Source: MED-G105 sp039025235 (GTDB lineage: Bacteria; Pseudomonadota; Alphaproteobacteria; Caulobacterales; Parvularculaceae). From it: 64,000 nt of DNA. Of this stretch, positions 1-8,434 are shown in pieces. The position numbers and the translations under genes were made by a program. The DNA lies in assembly GCA_039025235.1 (NCBI GenBank), contig JBCCOS010000015.1, positions 32,347-96,346 of the forward strand, given 5' to 3'. Each line of letters begins with the position of its first letter. Position 1 is the stretch's first letter. The notes under the pieces are model-generated. The model ran no database searches. It saw nothing but the letters and a program-made list of their open reading frames with translations, and had not been told where the DNA came from.

Positions 1-729
1 GCATCTTCCGTTACGGACAAGGTCATCGTCAGTATTTTTGTAAATCCAGAGCAATTCGCACCGCACGAAGACTTTGATACCTACCCCCGAGGACAAGACG
101 CAGATCTGGAAAAACTGGCCGCAACGGCTTGCGACTTGGTCTATCTGCCGAATATTTCGACCATTTATCCAGATGGTTTCGAGACCAGAGTGTCACTTTC
201 CGAAATCACAGAAGGGCTCTGCGGCCAATCACGGCCACATTTTTTTGGCGGTGTTGCGACGGTGGTTAATATTCTTTTCAACCAGTGCTCCCCAGACGTC
301 GCGGTATTTGGTGAAAAAGACTATCAGCAATTACTTGTCGTCAAGCGCATGGCAAAAGACTTATCGCTCCCAATAGAAATAATCGGTGCACCGATCGTGC
401 GTGATGCAAACGGTTTAGCGCTTTCCTCCAGAAATACGCACCTAACGGATAATGAGCGCGTTACTGCCAATCGGCTAAATCGTATTCTGTCGGCATTATC
501 GCGCGAAGCCGAACGCGGTACCCCTGTAGAAGCAATCCTCGCCTCAGGACATGAACAGTTAAAGAACGCAGGAGTCGATTCCATTGATTATTTGGAAATT
601 CGCACCGAAGACAAACTTACCAAGTTGGTGAACGGCCCTGTACAGCATGACGCACGATTATTTCTGGCCGTTCATATTGGCAAGGTAAGGCTCATCGATA
701 ATTGGCCTATAATACTCCGCACGCACTAA
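1..729 (+). CDS. panC: Pantoate--beta-alanine ligase, 3' part
   Basis: This enzyme condenses pantoate with beta-alanine using ATP, the last step of pantothenate synthesis in the cytoplasm. The reading frame is already open at base 1, so the N-terminus with the HIGH-like nucleotide motif lies outside the window. Visible family signatures are FVNPEQF near the start, the GLCGQSRPHFFGGVATVV segment, GEKDYQQ, and the SSRN motif in the C-terminal half. About 242 residues are present of a usual length near 280. No partner gene such as panB is visible on this side. The assignment is firm; only the start is missing. Confidence 0.95.
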   Translation, partial: ASSVTDKVIVSIFVNPEQFAPHEDFDTYPRGQDADLEKLAATACDLVYLPNISTIYPDGFETRVSLSEITEGLCGQSRPHFFGGVATVVNILFNQCSPDVAVFGEKDYQQLLVVKRMAKDLSLPIEIIGAPIVRDANGLALSSRNTHLTDNERVTANRLNRILSALSREAERGTPVEAILASGHEQLKNAGVDSIDYLEIRTEDKLTKLVNGPVQHDARLFLAVHIGKVRLIDNWPIILRTH

Positions 730-941
730 ATAGCATAAGGAACAGGGCAAGAGCTCTACCCCTCTAGTATTTTAGAACACCGCTTTGCAGAGACTGTACT
801 GCTCGTTGTTAATACTGAAATTCTAAATGCGAACAGTAAGCTTTCCTAGAAGAGAAATTGCTCAAGGCGTTGACTGAACGACTTCATGAAACATAGAATA
901 AAACCGTACTTCAAACAGATTGAGATGGCGATCTACGGCAA

Positions 942-2090
942 ATGAAAAAGAGTTTTATACTGAGGATAAGTCTTTTCAGTCTAGTTTTTCTAACCATTTC
1001 CTGTGCGCCGCGCCCTGATGAGCAAGTAACCGCCGCCTTTCGTCAGACTGCTTCTCTCCCGGCCACTTCGAACCAGACTTTTGACACGTTACTTCGAAAA
1101 CGCGCAAATGCCTTGAAGGTAAGCACCGTTGGACTTTATCACGAAGTGGACAACATTGCCTTAAAGGAACTGTATCTTGGATCTGACATTGATGAAAATA
1201 GCCTGTTCCAGGCTGCATCGATGTCAAAGGCGGTTGCGGCTGCGGGCATACTGTCGCTTGCAAAAGAAAAAGAGATTTCACCGGATGACGACATTCGTCC
1301 TTATATTGAAATACTTGACTGGAATGACGTTCCGGGTGGCGACAAACCCGTGACACTGCGCGAGCTCCTCTCCCATACGGCTGGTGCCAACGTGAGTGGT
1401 TTCCTTGGATATCCAAAGGGCCGCGCAATCCCCACAAACCTACAAGTTGTAAAAGGCATCAGGCCAGCCAATTCCAAGCGTGTCCGGCTTGATGGTAACA
1501 AGGGGGAGTTCGCATATTCCGGTGGCGGTTATCAGATAGCACAGCTTTTTGCTGAATCGGTTTCAGGTCAACCCTTCCCGTTGATGATGAAACGCCTGAT
1601 GTTAGCCCCCCTCGGGATGACCAAAAGTTTTTTTGACGACAATCTTGATACAGATAAAATCGCGCCCCTTGCTGTCGCGGCGGCCCAGGCTGGCATATTC
1701 CCCGTTGAAGGCTGGCCCCTTATTTTGCGCAACTCTTGGAACAATTACCCCGAGGCTGCCGCTGCAGGCCTTTGGACGACTCCCAAAGACTATGCAAAGT
1801 TCGCTCGTGCCCTTATGGTTGCAGCTGACGGTGAGGTCCCAGAAGGTCTGTCCAAAGACGTGGCGGATTTAATGCTTACCAACGTAACTTCTAGCTATGG
1901 CCTAGGTCTTGGCTTTACAGACTGGGGCGATCCTGCCCTACGACGCTTTGGCCATGGCGGCTCAAATCGCGGCTATAAATGCCTGTTCGGTGTTGTTCCA
2001 TCAAAACGAGAAATCATCGTAATCATGACAAACGCACCGGGGGGATCAGCATTAACCAATGAGGTCCTTATTGGGCTCACAACCGAATAA
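942..2090 (+). CDS. Serine hydrolase lipoprotein, beta-lactamase class C/PBP fold
   Basis: A 382-residue protein of the class C beta-lactamase/esterase fold. It starts with a lipoprotein-type signal (hydrophobic residues 6-20, then Cys21), so it is probably anchored to a membrane facing the periplasm. The catalytic SxxK motif is S93-M-S-K96. The second motif is Y192-S-G where many relatives have YxN, and a GHGG motif lies near residue 340 in place of KTG. Such proteins hydrolyse esters, peptides or beta-lactams, and the substrate cannot be read from the sequence. It stands alone, about 210 bases after panC. The fold is sure; the substrate is unknown. Confidence 0.8.
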   Translation: MKKSFILRISLFSLVFLTISCAPRPDEQVTAAFRQTASLPATSNQTFDTLLRKRANALKVSTVGLYHEVDNIALKELYLGSDIDENSLFQAASMSKAVAAAGILSLAKEKEISPDDDIRPYIEILDWNDVPGGDKPVTLRELLSHTAGANVSGFLGYPKGRAIPTNLQVVKGIRPANSKRVRLDGNKGEFAYSGGGYQIAQLFAESVSGQPFPLMMKRLMLAPLGMTKSFFDDNLDTDKIAPLAVAAAQAGIFPVEGWPLILRNSWNNYPEAAAAGLWTTPKDYAKFARALMVAADGEVPEGLSKDVADLMLTNVTSSYGLGLGFTDWGDPALRRFGHGGSNRGYKCLFGVVPSKREIIVIMTNAPGGSALTNEVLIGLTTE

Positions 2091-2113
2091 CAAAGCCAAT
2101 CAAAATAGAGTGG

Positions 2114-3025
2114 TTACGGATAAGTTGGCGGCACTAGAGAAATGACCGGTGTTTCGTTAGACGCTTTCTTTTCGACGAGCGCCAACAGCCCCGTTATCGC
2201 TGTCGCCTCGTCGGCACCAATCGCAATCAAAACCAAGATATCGCCATAACCGTCAGCGTTAAAATCCGCATGTGCAATTTCCTGCAATACGGCCCGTTGG
2301 CCATCTTGTGAGATGGTCCAGACACCAGGACCTGAAGCGACCTTTGCCTTTGCCCCATCGCGGTCCGCACCCGGTGCACCTTGCGTTATTCTAGCGTCAC
2401 CAGTTATCGATAAAGACTTATCCGCATTCCCTTCAACAAAACCAATTGGTTCTTGCTCAAGAAGAGGTTCGATATCAGCTTCAGTTAACTGGCCTTGATC
2501 AAATTGTGTTTGGCTCGGCGACTGCGACCGGATCATCATGTCCAGTGTGCGACATGATCTTGTATAGAATACTTCCCTTCGCATTTCACGCGATGAAAAT
2601 GCATACCATCCCTTAGCCTTGTATTCATTAAAGACTTTGCAATTTCGGATAACAGCCACTGGAGCAAGGTCATCTTTCGGGTCTGTCAGTGTTAATACAA
2701 TTTCATTTCCACGCGTATCAATAACACTTGCGCTTTCCATTCCAGCCAAGGTTGAACGGGTATAACAACCGCGATCAGCTCCCTTCACCAATTTGATTGA
2801 ACTGGTAAAACAAATTTCAGTTTTGTCGTCGGTTCTTCGAGGGAATCGCTCAGCCTCAGACGGCAAACGATGATCGAGGCCGGTTCCGATAATACCGGCC
2901 ATCGCCAGCGCACCACCGCCGATGATCAATGTTCCTGTCCACATCTGAGGCCCCTCGCTCCCCAGTTTAGTGAAAAATGATCCTGCCGTACTCAATACGC
3001 CACTTAGAAAAGCTGGCACTGTCAT
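2114..3025 (-). CDS. Uncharacterised membrane protein with FG-GAP-like motif
   Basis: I do not recognise a named family. The 303-residue protein has one clear hydrophobic segment near residues 29-47 and a long soluble part after it. Near residue 245 there is a DFNADGYGDILV stretch, which fits the calcium-binding FG-GAP/VCBS motif (DxNxDGxxD) seen in surface proteins. Two cysteines, in CYTR and CRTL, could form a disulfide. The gene starts one base after the DUF1489 stop codon on the same strand, so the two are probably co-transcribed. The ATG is well placed, and the reading frame looks real rather than a shadow. Confidence 0.6.
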   Translation of the reverse strand: MTVPAFLSGVLSTAGSFFTKLGSEGPQMWTGTLIIGGGALAMAGIIGTGLDHRLPSEAERFPRRTDDKTEICFTSSIKLVKGADRGCYTRSTLAGMESASVIDTRGNEIVLTLTDPKDDLAPVAVIRNCKVFNEYKAKGWYAFSSREMRREVFYTRSCRTLDMMIRSQSPSQTQFDQGQLTEADIEPLLEQEPIGFVEGNADKSLSITGDARITQGAPGADRDGAKAKVASGPGVWTISQDGQRAVLQEIAHADFNADGYGDILVLIAIGADEATAITGLLALVEKKASNETPVISLVPPTYP

Positions 3026-3026
3026 A

Positions 3027-3518
3027 CTAAAGCAGTCCTAATTCAGCTAACTCAGCCCGCAGTTGAGCTTCGGCTTTCGCCATTTCCTTTTGCAACTCTG
3101 CCGATGGCCGTTTCTGTTTCCTAAGCCTTCCCGCTTTATATGCAGCGATGGGGACGATATCCTTTGGCGCATCGTCATCACTTAGGTAGCGCCATCCTTG
3201 AAATGCCTTCCGGGGATACGCATGCGTGGGTATCAATGGCGGGTCCAAGAGTATTGCACAGCGCTCAACGTTATCAGGACCTACAACCGGCTCAAGACCA
3301 ATAATTTTTTGTCGGACTAGAATATGACCTTTAATGACCCAATAAATAGACCCGCCGTCCATGAGTTCATCACGTCGTTTCGGGAACATTCGTGTCAAGT
3401 GGTCATGAACGGCTCCTAATCCGTTTAACGTATTGCTTTTCGTACGACGGTCTACCCAGTTTTGCAGATCTTGAATGGTGTCAGCGCCAACACATAACTT
3501 CAGCAAGTGCACAGTCAT
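3027..3518 (-). CDS. DUF1489 family protein
   Basis: A 163-residue protein matching DUF1489, a family largely confined to alphaproteobacteria and without known function. Recognisable conserved parts are the N-terminal HLLKLCVGAD, then FPKRRDELMDGGSIYWVIKG in the first half and FQGWRYL in the second. A longer frame begins 33 bases upstream, but the ATG at 3518 is preferred because the family starts with MTVHLLKL and a weak TTGGGAA ribosome site precedes it. The C-terminus is a charged helix rich in Glu, Lys and Ala. It lies head to tail with the membrane protein gene that follows it. Confidence 0.85.
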   Translation of the reverse strand: MTVHLLKLCVGADTIQDLQNWVDRRTKSNTLNGLGAVHDHLTRMFPKRRDELMDGGSIYWVIKGHILVRQKIIGLEPVVGPDNVERCAILLDPPLIPTHAYPRKAFQGWRYLSDDDAPKDIVPIAAYKAGRLRKQKRPSAELQKEMAKAEAQLRAELAELGLL

Positions 3519-3663
3519 AAATATCAGAATTTTCCCAAGCGAAAAAAACAATTAGCTCGGCTCTTAGTCCGCCTAACGAAGAAGTACTTGGCTTAACGTT
3601 TCCGGCCTGACACTCCTTGTTCACGCCCCATAAAACGTTCGAAGGACGTTATTCGCAAAGAAA

Positions 3664-4632
3664 CTATTCGGCCGCATGTAACCGAGCGATTTCGCGGGCT
3701 CTTTGTCTCTTTAATTCATGCCGCGCCGTTCGCTTCACCAGTATATAGAGAATAAAATAACTAATAGCGGCGCCGACAGCTGCTAGCCAAATTGGCGCAT
3801 TTTCAAACAACATATAATAGTGGTTTGAAAGCCCGAATGATGCCAACAGCCCAGGAAACTGCTGACCAACAAAGAGTGCTCCGCCGAGGGTTGTTAGACC
3901 AAGTGCTAAAACACCTGCTAGTGCAGCACCAACAGTAACACCAATGTCAGCGTGTTCTTCTGCTTTCGAAACAATGATTTTCGTCGGATCACCACCTAAT
4001 GCTTGAGTGGCCGAAAATAGCGCCCGGGCTCTGGCTGCTTTCTCTTGATTTGACATCGGTATATCTGATGCGTGCTTCTTTCTATCAAAGCTAACAACTG
4101 GCTTTGCCTTAAGCTCGCGATCAGAGACAAAACCCAACTCGCATTCGGGGGCAGGCATTATGTCCGCCGTGGGCACGACAAGCGACGCATCCGTCGGCAT
4201 CAGAAAAAGAGATTTCTCTGCCGCACGCCGCCTAACGAGACCGTCTAGGGTTACCATCTCACCATTGACGCGTGCCTTACTCCACATTTCCATGGCGTTT
4301 GCGGCGGCGAGCTTATCCCCCTCGTTGAGTTTGCGTAATGTCGTCGAACGTCGCCAATTTTCTTCACCAATATTGAAAATTAGCGAAACAAGGGCATCGT
4401 GTTCATTTTGGTTAAGCGGTGCACGGACAGTTTCCGCGAGCACCTGTTCTATCGGCTGAACGTCTGTTCGAAGAAGGCGCTCGGCATCATGTTCGGTAAC
4501 CGTCATCCCGTGACGTGCAGATGTGGTGTGCCCGTATCCAACGGTCCATTCTTCATTGGGTGTGTAGTGCGCAGACATGCGCAACCCTTCATACCCTTTT
4601 ATTAAATTCAGACCGGTGTCACCTGTTTTCAT
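3664..4632 (-). CDS. Lysozyme-like (GH24) protein with C-terminal membrane anchor
   Basis: Residues 1-145 resemble T4-type lysozyme (glycoside hydrolase family 24), which cuts peptidoglycan. Visible are the catalytic Glu15 in LIKGYEGL, the WTVGYGHT block with Thr30, and the later SLIFNIGEENW and GLVRRRAAEKSLF blocks. The catalytic Asp, expected nine residues after the Glu, is Thr24 here. Residues 145-225 are a linker. Two hydrophobic segments follow (near 235-260 and 280-300), then a basic tail. There is no N-terminal signal peptide. ATG 4632 is chosen over a GTG two codons upstream. No other phage genes are near, so this is probably not a prophage endolysin. Confidence 0.75.
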   Translation of the reverse strand: MKTGDTGLNLIKGYEGLRMSAHYTPNEEWTVGYGHTTSARHGMTVTEHDAERLLRTDVQPIEQVLAETVRAPLNQNEHDALVSLIFNIGEENWRRSTTLRKLNEGDKLAAANAMEMWSKARVNGEMVTLDGLVRRRAAEKSLFLMPTDASLVVPTADIMPAPECELGFVSDRELKAKPVVSFDRKKHASDIPMSNQEKAARARALFSATQALGGDPTKIIVSKAEEHADIGVTVGAALAGVLALGLTTLGGALFVGQQFPGLLASFGLSNHYYMLFENAPIWLAAVGAAISYFILYILVKRTARHELKRQRAREIARLHAAE

Positions 4633-5466
4633 GGTCACCCGCCAACACCCCTCTAAAAACTTAACCTACAGATCTGTTGAATGCTGCTTTGTTGGACAGC
4701 GCAGAATTCAATACCGACGATCCAACTCTTCAAAATCCACACGAAACTACAATCAACAAACAATCAGGCGTGGAATTCCAACTCAAAACCGCACCCTTAA
4801 CCATCTCTATTCTTGTACATTAGCACGGCGTTAACGATGTGTGTAGAGCCGCGATCCACTGATCTTGAAGCATTTCCAGCCCAACGGCACACGATTGGCA
4901 ACCCATTCGGCAAAACGAGAAAATGCGAACGACTGTGAAAGCAATGCATTTCAAGCTTAAATGGCTACCGATTGAGAGGCAGGAAATGCGCAAAATCAAA
5001 GACCTAAAGCCGTTCGGCAGTTCCATCTGAAACGGAGCGATTTTTGACCTACCTCGGTGATGCAAATTGAAACGAATGCGCTTTAGTGTCCCATTTTGTG
5101 CCAATGAAACGATATTCGGTGTCTCAAATTCTCAATCTCGAACTTAATTCAAAAAAGATGAAAGTCGGGGAATGCGATAAAACCTTCTAACACCGTGATT
5201 GCCCGTGGGCGTAACCTTCTCCAAAGCTTTCTAAGCCACTCATTTTCATAGGGAATCTGCCCAGCAGAGTTTTCACAGACAGGTTTTTTGCTAATCTATG
5301 GAAACTAAGCCAAATTTGTAACTTACTAGATACCCGTTGCCATATTGGCACGATTATTGGTTTGTAGGAGTTGGAGTGCGTTGCCTCTCGCGCGAAACCT
5401 GAAAAGGGGGACGTAAGAGCGTTAAGTCGCCACCGTCGGTACAGAGGCGTATGAGTAGGTGAAATT
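4633..5466 (+). other. Non-coding stretch of about 0.8 kb
   Basis: I find no convincing gene here; the short open frames lack ribosome sites and protein-like composition. Around 5000-5095 two related runs occur in tandem (tgaAACGgAGCG and tgAAACGaATGCG), which look like a decayed intergenic repeat. The promoter of the lysozyme-like gene and that of the PEP-CTERM gene should lie at the two ends. Confidence 0.5.
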
Positions 5467-6194
5467 ATGTTTGGAAATGGACTGGCAAACATTGTCGCGG
5501 CATTGATCGTGGCTGGAGCCATAGTCTGGACTGACTTTGGTGACAAAGGTGCGGCCGAGGCTAAGGTGTCTGATGAAAACTTCGAAGAATGGTACGCACG
5601 CGCCGTCGGTGACATCCGCAATGATATTGTTGTCAATTGTGGTTGTTGTGGCGACGAAAATACAGGCGTTAGGAAGGCTGCAAACGCACCTTTTTAGGTG
5701 CCCGCCCCGTTCCACGCCGTGTTGCTGGCTATAATCCAGCAGCACCGGCAGGTACGCGGCGGGCTCCTGAACTTCGCTCTGTCAACGCAACACCCGCTGT
5801 AACGCAGCCCGCTCGGTTTGCCACCAATGCCTTTCCGCCCGCGGCACCCGTTGCCGGGCCGGGTGGCGGTGCGCCGTTTCTTCCGCCCGCGTTCGTCCCT
5901 CCGCTGGTTCCTGTTTTTACGACGGTCCCGCCGGGCGGTGAAACGCCTCCACAAGATCAGCCGCCCGTTACGCCACCTGGCGAACCTCCAGTCACGCCGC
6001 CTGGTGAACCTCCGGTGACGCCACCCGTTCCGCCGGTTGATCCCCCTGTTATCCCTCCTGTTGATCCACCAGTCGACCCACCTGCGGATCCACCAACGCC
6101 AATGCCAGAGCCAGGCGCACTGCCACTATTTATAATGGCGCTGATTGGACTTTTCGCAATGCGCACGAGACGCAGACCAGTTGAGACTGAATAA
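5467..6194 (+). pseudogene. Proline-rich PEP-CTERM protein, frame broken at a T5 run
   Basis: Two frames make one protein. The first (5467-5697) encodes a hydrophobic N-terminal segment (residues 8-21), an acidic domain and a CGCC cysteine cluster, and ends at TAG. The second frame has no start codon of its own but stays open to 6194. It encodes a long Pro-rich region with TPPGEPPV and VDPP repeats, ending in a PEP-CTERM sorting tail: PEPGALPLF, a hydrophobic helix, then RTRRR. One extra T in the T5 run at 5691-5695 would join them as APFLGARPVP. The product would be exported and processed by an exosortase. A GTAGGTG ribosome site precedes the start. This may be a true mutation, a sequencing error or programmed slippage. 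Confidence 0.7.
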
Positions 6195-6200
6195 ATGAGG

Positions 6201-6236
6201 AACCCGAGTGATTAACTGAATCACTCGGGTTATTTC
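6201..6236 (+). terminator. Rho-independent terminator after the PEP-CTERM gene
   Basis: A perfect 13-bp inverted repeat (AACCCGAGTGATT and its complement) with a 5-base loop begins six bases after the stop codon and is followed by a short T-rich run. It could end transcription from the left. Confidence 0.85.
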
Positions 6237-6397
6237 GTTACATTGAATTCGTGTTCAACGCCTACAGCGCCTCCGTTTCAATTGGAATCAGAACGGCGCT
6301 TTAAGTTTTTGATTTTACCCATTTCCTTAACGCCAACTGCATACACTTGGCTTGGAAATGCTTTAAAGTGAAGCGATTGCACACGGATCAATTAGAA

Positions 6398-7954
6398 TTA
6401 AAGCAAGACGACAGCAGCGAGCCCAAGGAAAACGAAAAAACCAATGATATCTGTCACGGTAGTGACAAAAACAGCGGATGACACGGCTGGGTCATGTCCA
6501 GCGCGTTGGAGGGCAATCGGGACAAGGATCCCCGCTAAAGCGGCGGCGAGCAAATTTACAATCATCGCTACGCCAACGACAGCACCCAGCTGAAAACTGG
6601 CCGGTCCATTTCCTGTCGTTACGTTATACCAGGTGGCAGCGAGCCCCCCCATAATGACGGCAAAAAGAAGTCCGTTCAGAAGCCCAACCTTTGCTTCACG
6701 CCATACGATTCGAGCCGTGTTGGAAGGCGTTAAGTCTTTGGTGGCTAATGAACGTACTGCAACGGTAAGCGTTTGTGTCCCGGCATTCCCGCCCATACTA
6801 GCAACAATCGGCATTAAGATGGCTAACGCCACTATTTGAGAAATTGCGCCGTCGAACAAGGCAATAACAAAAGATGCAAGGATGGCCGTTAATAAGTTCA
6901 CGGCTAGCCAAGAAAAACGAGAACGGACGGTTTCGAACACCGTATCGGCAAGACCGGTATCGGCTTCAACACCGCCCAACGCAAGCATGTCTTCCTGTGT
7001 TTCTTCATGCACGACCTCAACGACGTCATCTACAGTGATCATACCGATAAGCCGTCCGCCTTCATCGATGACCGGCGCGGATATTAAATTGTATTTTTCA
7101 AATTTATATCCAACGTCCTCACGGTCCATATCAACTGGAACTTCGTAAAGATCGCCGGACATGATGGCGTCGATACGCGTTTCCCTCGTTGACCTTAACA
7201 AGGTTGAAAGTCCGACGACCCCGATCGGCTTAAATGCCGGGTCTATGACAAAAATGTCGTAGAAACGGTCTGGAAGATCATCCGCGGCTCTGAGACGGTC
7301 GATGATCTGCCCTGTGGTCCAATATGCCGGCGCGGCAAAAACATCGCGCTGCATAAGACGACCGGCCGTCTCCTCGCCATAGTCAAACGCCTTATTAAGG
7401 GCGATCCGCTCTCCTAGCGGGACGTCAGCAAGAATTTCGGCTCGAACGTTCTCTTCAAGCTCTTCAAGAATAAAGGCGGCATCATCCGTATCAAGATCTG
7501 CAACGGCAGCAGCAATCGCTTCCGTTGGTTGAAGCTTCACCAAATCTTCGATAAGGTCAGCGTCTAACTCGGCGAGAACGGGGCCAGGCAATACACCGCC
7601 CAACAGACCAACAAGGGCTATACGCTCTTCTTCATCGAGAAGCCCAATGACATCTGCAAGGTCCGCCGGATGGAGATCATCGCAAAGGTCGGATACCGTT
7701 TGCTCATCATTAGAGACAATCGCTTCTGACACACGGTCAACAAATGCCTCCGCAATGGACTGATCGTCTTCCAATAGCGGTGCTTGCGCAGCATCATTGT
7801 CAAACTTTTCTCCATCTATCGTTTCGTGTTGTTGTTGATGGTCGATGTCCGCTACTCCCGAGGCAGAGCGACCGTTATCACGAATACCAGTGTCCCCCGC
7901 ATCGTTATCCAATGCAGATTGAGGACATTCTTTCATGGTAGTCGGATCGGCCAT
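6398..7954 (-). CDS. mgtE: Magnesium transporter MgtE
   Basis: A 518-residue Mg2+ channel of the MgtE family. The order is the expected one: an acidic N-terminal helical domain with HPADLADVIGLLDEEER and the ILEELEENVRAEIL helices, two CBS domains (roughly residues 205-325, with IGMITVDDVVEVV near the end), a linker helix, and five membrane segments in the last 180 residues. The pore signatures GGNAGTQTL and TTVTDIIGFF are intact. The N-terminus has about 60 extra residues of low complexity, so a start further in is possible. It stands alone on the minus strand with no visible Mg2+ riboswitch. Confidence 0.95.
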   Translation of the reverse strand: MADPTTMKECPQSALDNDAGDTGIRDNGRSASGVADIDHQQQHETIDGEKFDNDAAQAPLLEDDQSIAEAFVDRVSEAIVSNDEQTVSDLCDDLHPADLADVIGLLDEEERIALVGLLGGVLPGPVLAELDADLIEDLVKLQPTEAIAAAVADLDTDDAAFILEELEENVRAEILADVPLGERIALNKAFDYGEETAGRLMQRDVFAAPAYWTTGQIIDRLRAADDLPDRFYDIFVIDPAFKPIGVVGLSTLLRSTRETRIDAIMSGDLYEVPVDMDREDVGYKFEKYNLISAPVIDEGGRLIGMITVDDVVEVVHEETQEDMLALGGVEADTGLADTVFETVRSRFSWLAVNLLTAILASFVIALFDGAISQIVALAILMPIVASMGGNAGTQTLTVAVRSLATKDLTPSNTARIVWREAKVGLLNGLLFAVIMGGLAATWYNVTTGNGPASFQLGAVVGVAMIVNLLAAALAGILVPIALQRAGHDPAVSSAVFVTTVTDIIGFFVFLGLAAVVLL

Positions 7955-8126
7955 ACACCACCCAACAAAGAAACATATGAAATTTTATTGATCGGTTTGA
8001 GAGTAAAAGCGAACCAACGAATCTTCAACAGCCAATAAGCCTTATGGTGCTATTATTTAAAAGTTTCTTTTCACTGTAGGTGTGCACCATAGATTCTAAA
8101 AGAAACCCATCGGCCAAAGCTATTTA

Positions 8127-8372
8127 TCAATCGCGATAGTCAAATATTCCGCTGACAATCACTCCAATCACAATGACGGATAATACCGATGAAATGATTG
8201 TCGCTTGTAGTGCTTTTCTTTTCAGGTCTGGGTTATTGGGTGCGCCAGGTTCCGCACCGGGAACAATTGGGGCATCACTCTCCCAATCCCCTTTTACGCC
8301 GATTGGTAACACCGCCAAAAAAACGCACCACCAGATAATGACAAATACAACGACGCCAGCACCAAAATTCAT
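8127..8372 (-). CDS. DUF1467 family membrane protein
   Basis: An 81-residue protein of DUF1467, an alphaproteobacterial family of unknown function. It has two membrane segments (residues 5-24 and 56-76) and the conserved middle VFLAVLPIGVKGDWE, followed by a Pro-rich hinge PGAEPGAPNNP. In alphaproteobacteria this gene commonly follows the ribonuclease J gene, as here. It starts about 60 bases after the rnj stop codon and is probably in the same transcript. Confidence 0.85.
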   Translation of the reverse strand: MNFGAGVVVFVIIWWCVFLAVLPIGVKGDWESDAPIVPGAEPGAPNNPDLKRKALQATIISSVLSVIVIGVIVSGIFDYRD

Positions 8373-8434
8373 TTATAAACTGGCCCTCTCATGCCACGAT
8401 CAGTAATACCGCGCCTTAGCCTCACCCGCCTCAG

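Noticed and set aside
976..1437. 153-residue minus-strand frame opposite the serine hydrolase
   Set aside because: The plus strand has an intact enzyme with catalytic motifs; the reverse frame has no such content.
3664..4632. Prophage endolysin
   Set aside because: No holin, spanin or structural phage gene is near, and the protein ends in a double membrane anchor.
5957..6166. Gly/Ser/Thr repeat protein on the minus strand
   Set aside because: It is the reverse reading of the Pro-rich PEP-CTERM repeat region and has no ribosome site.
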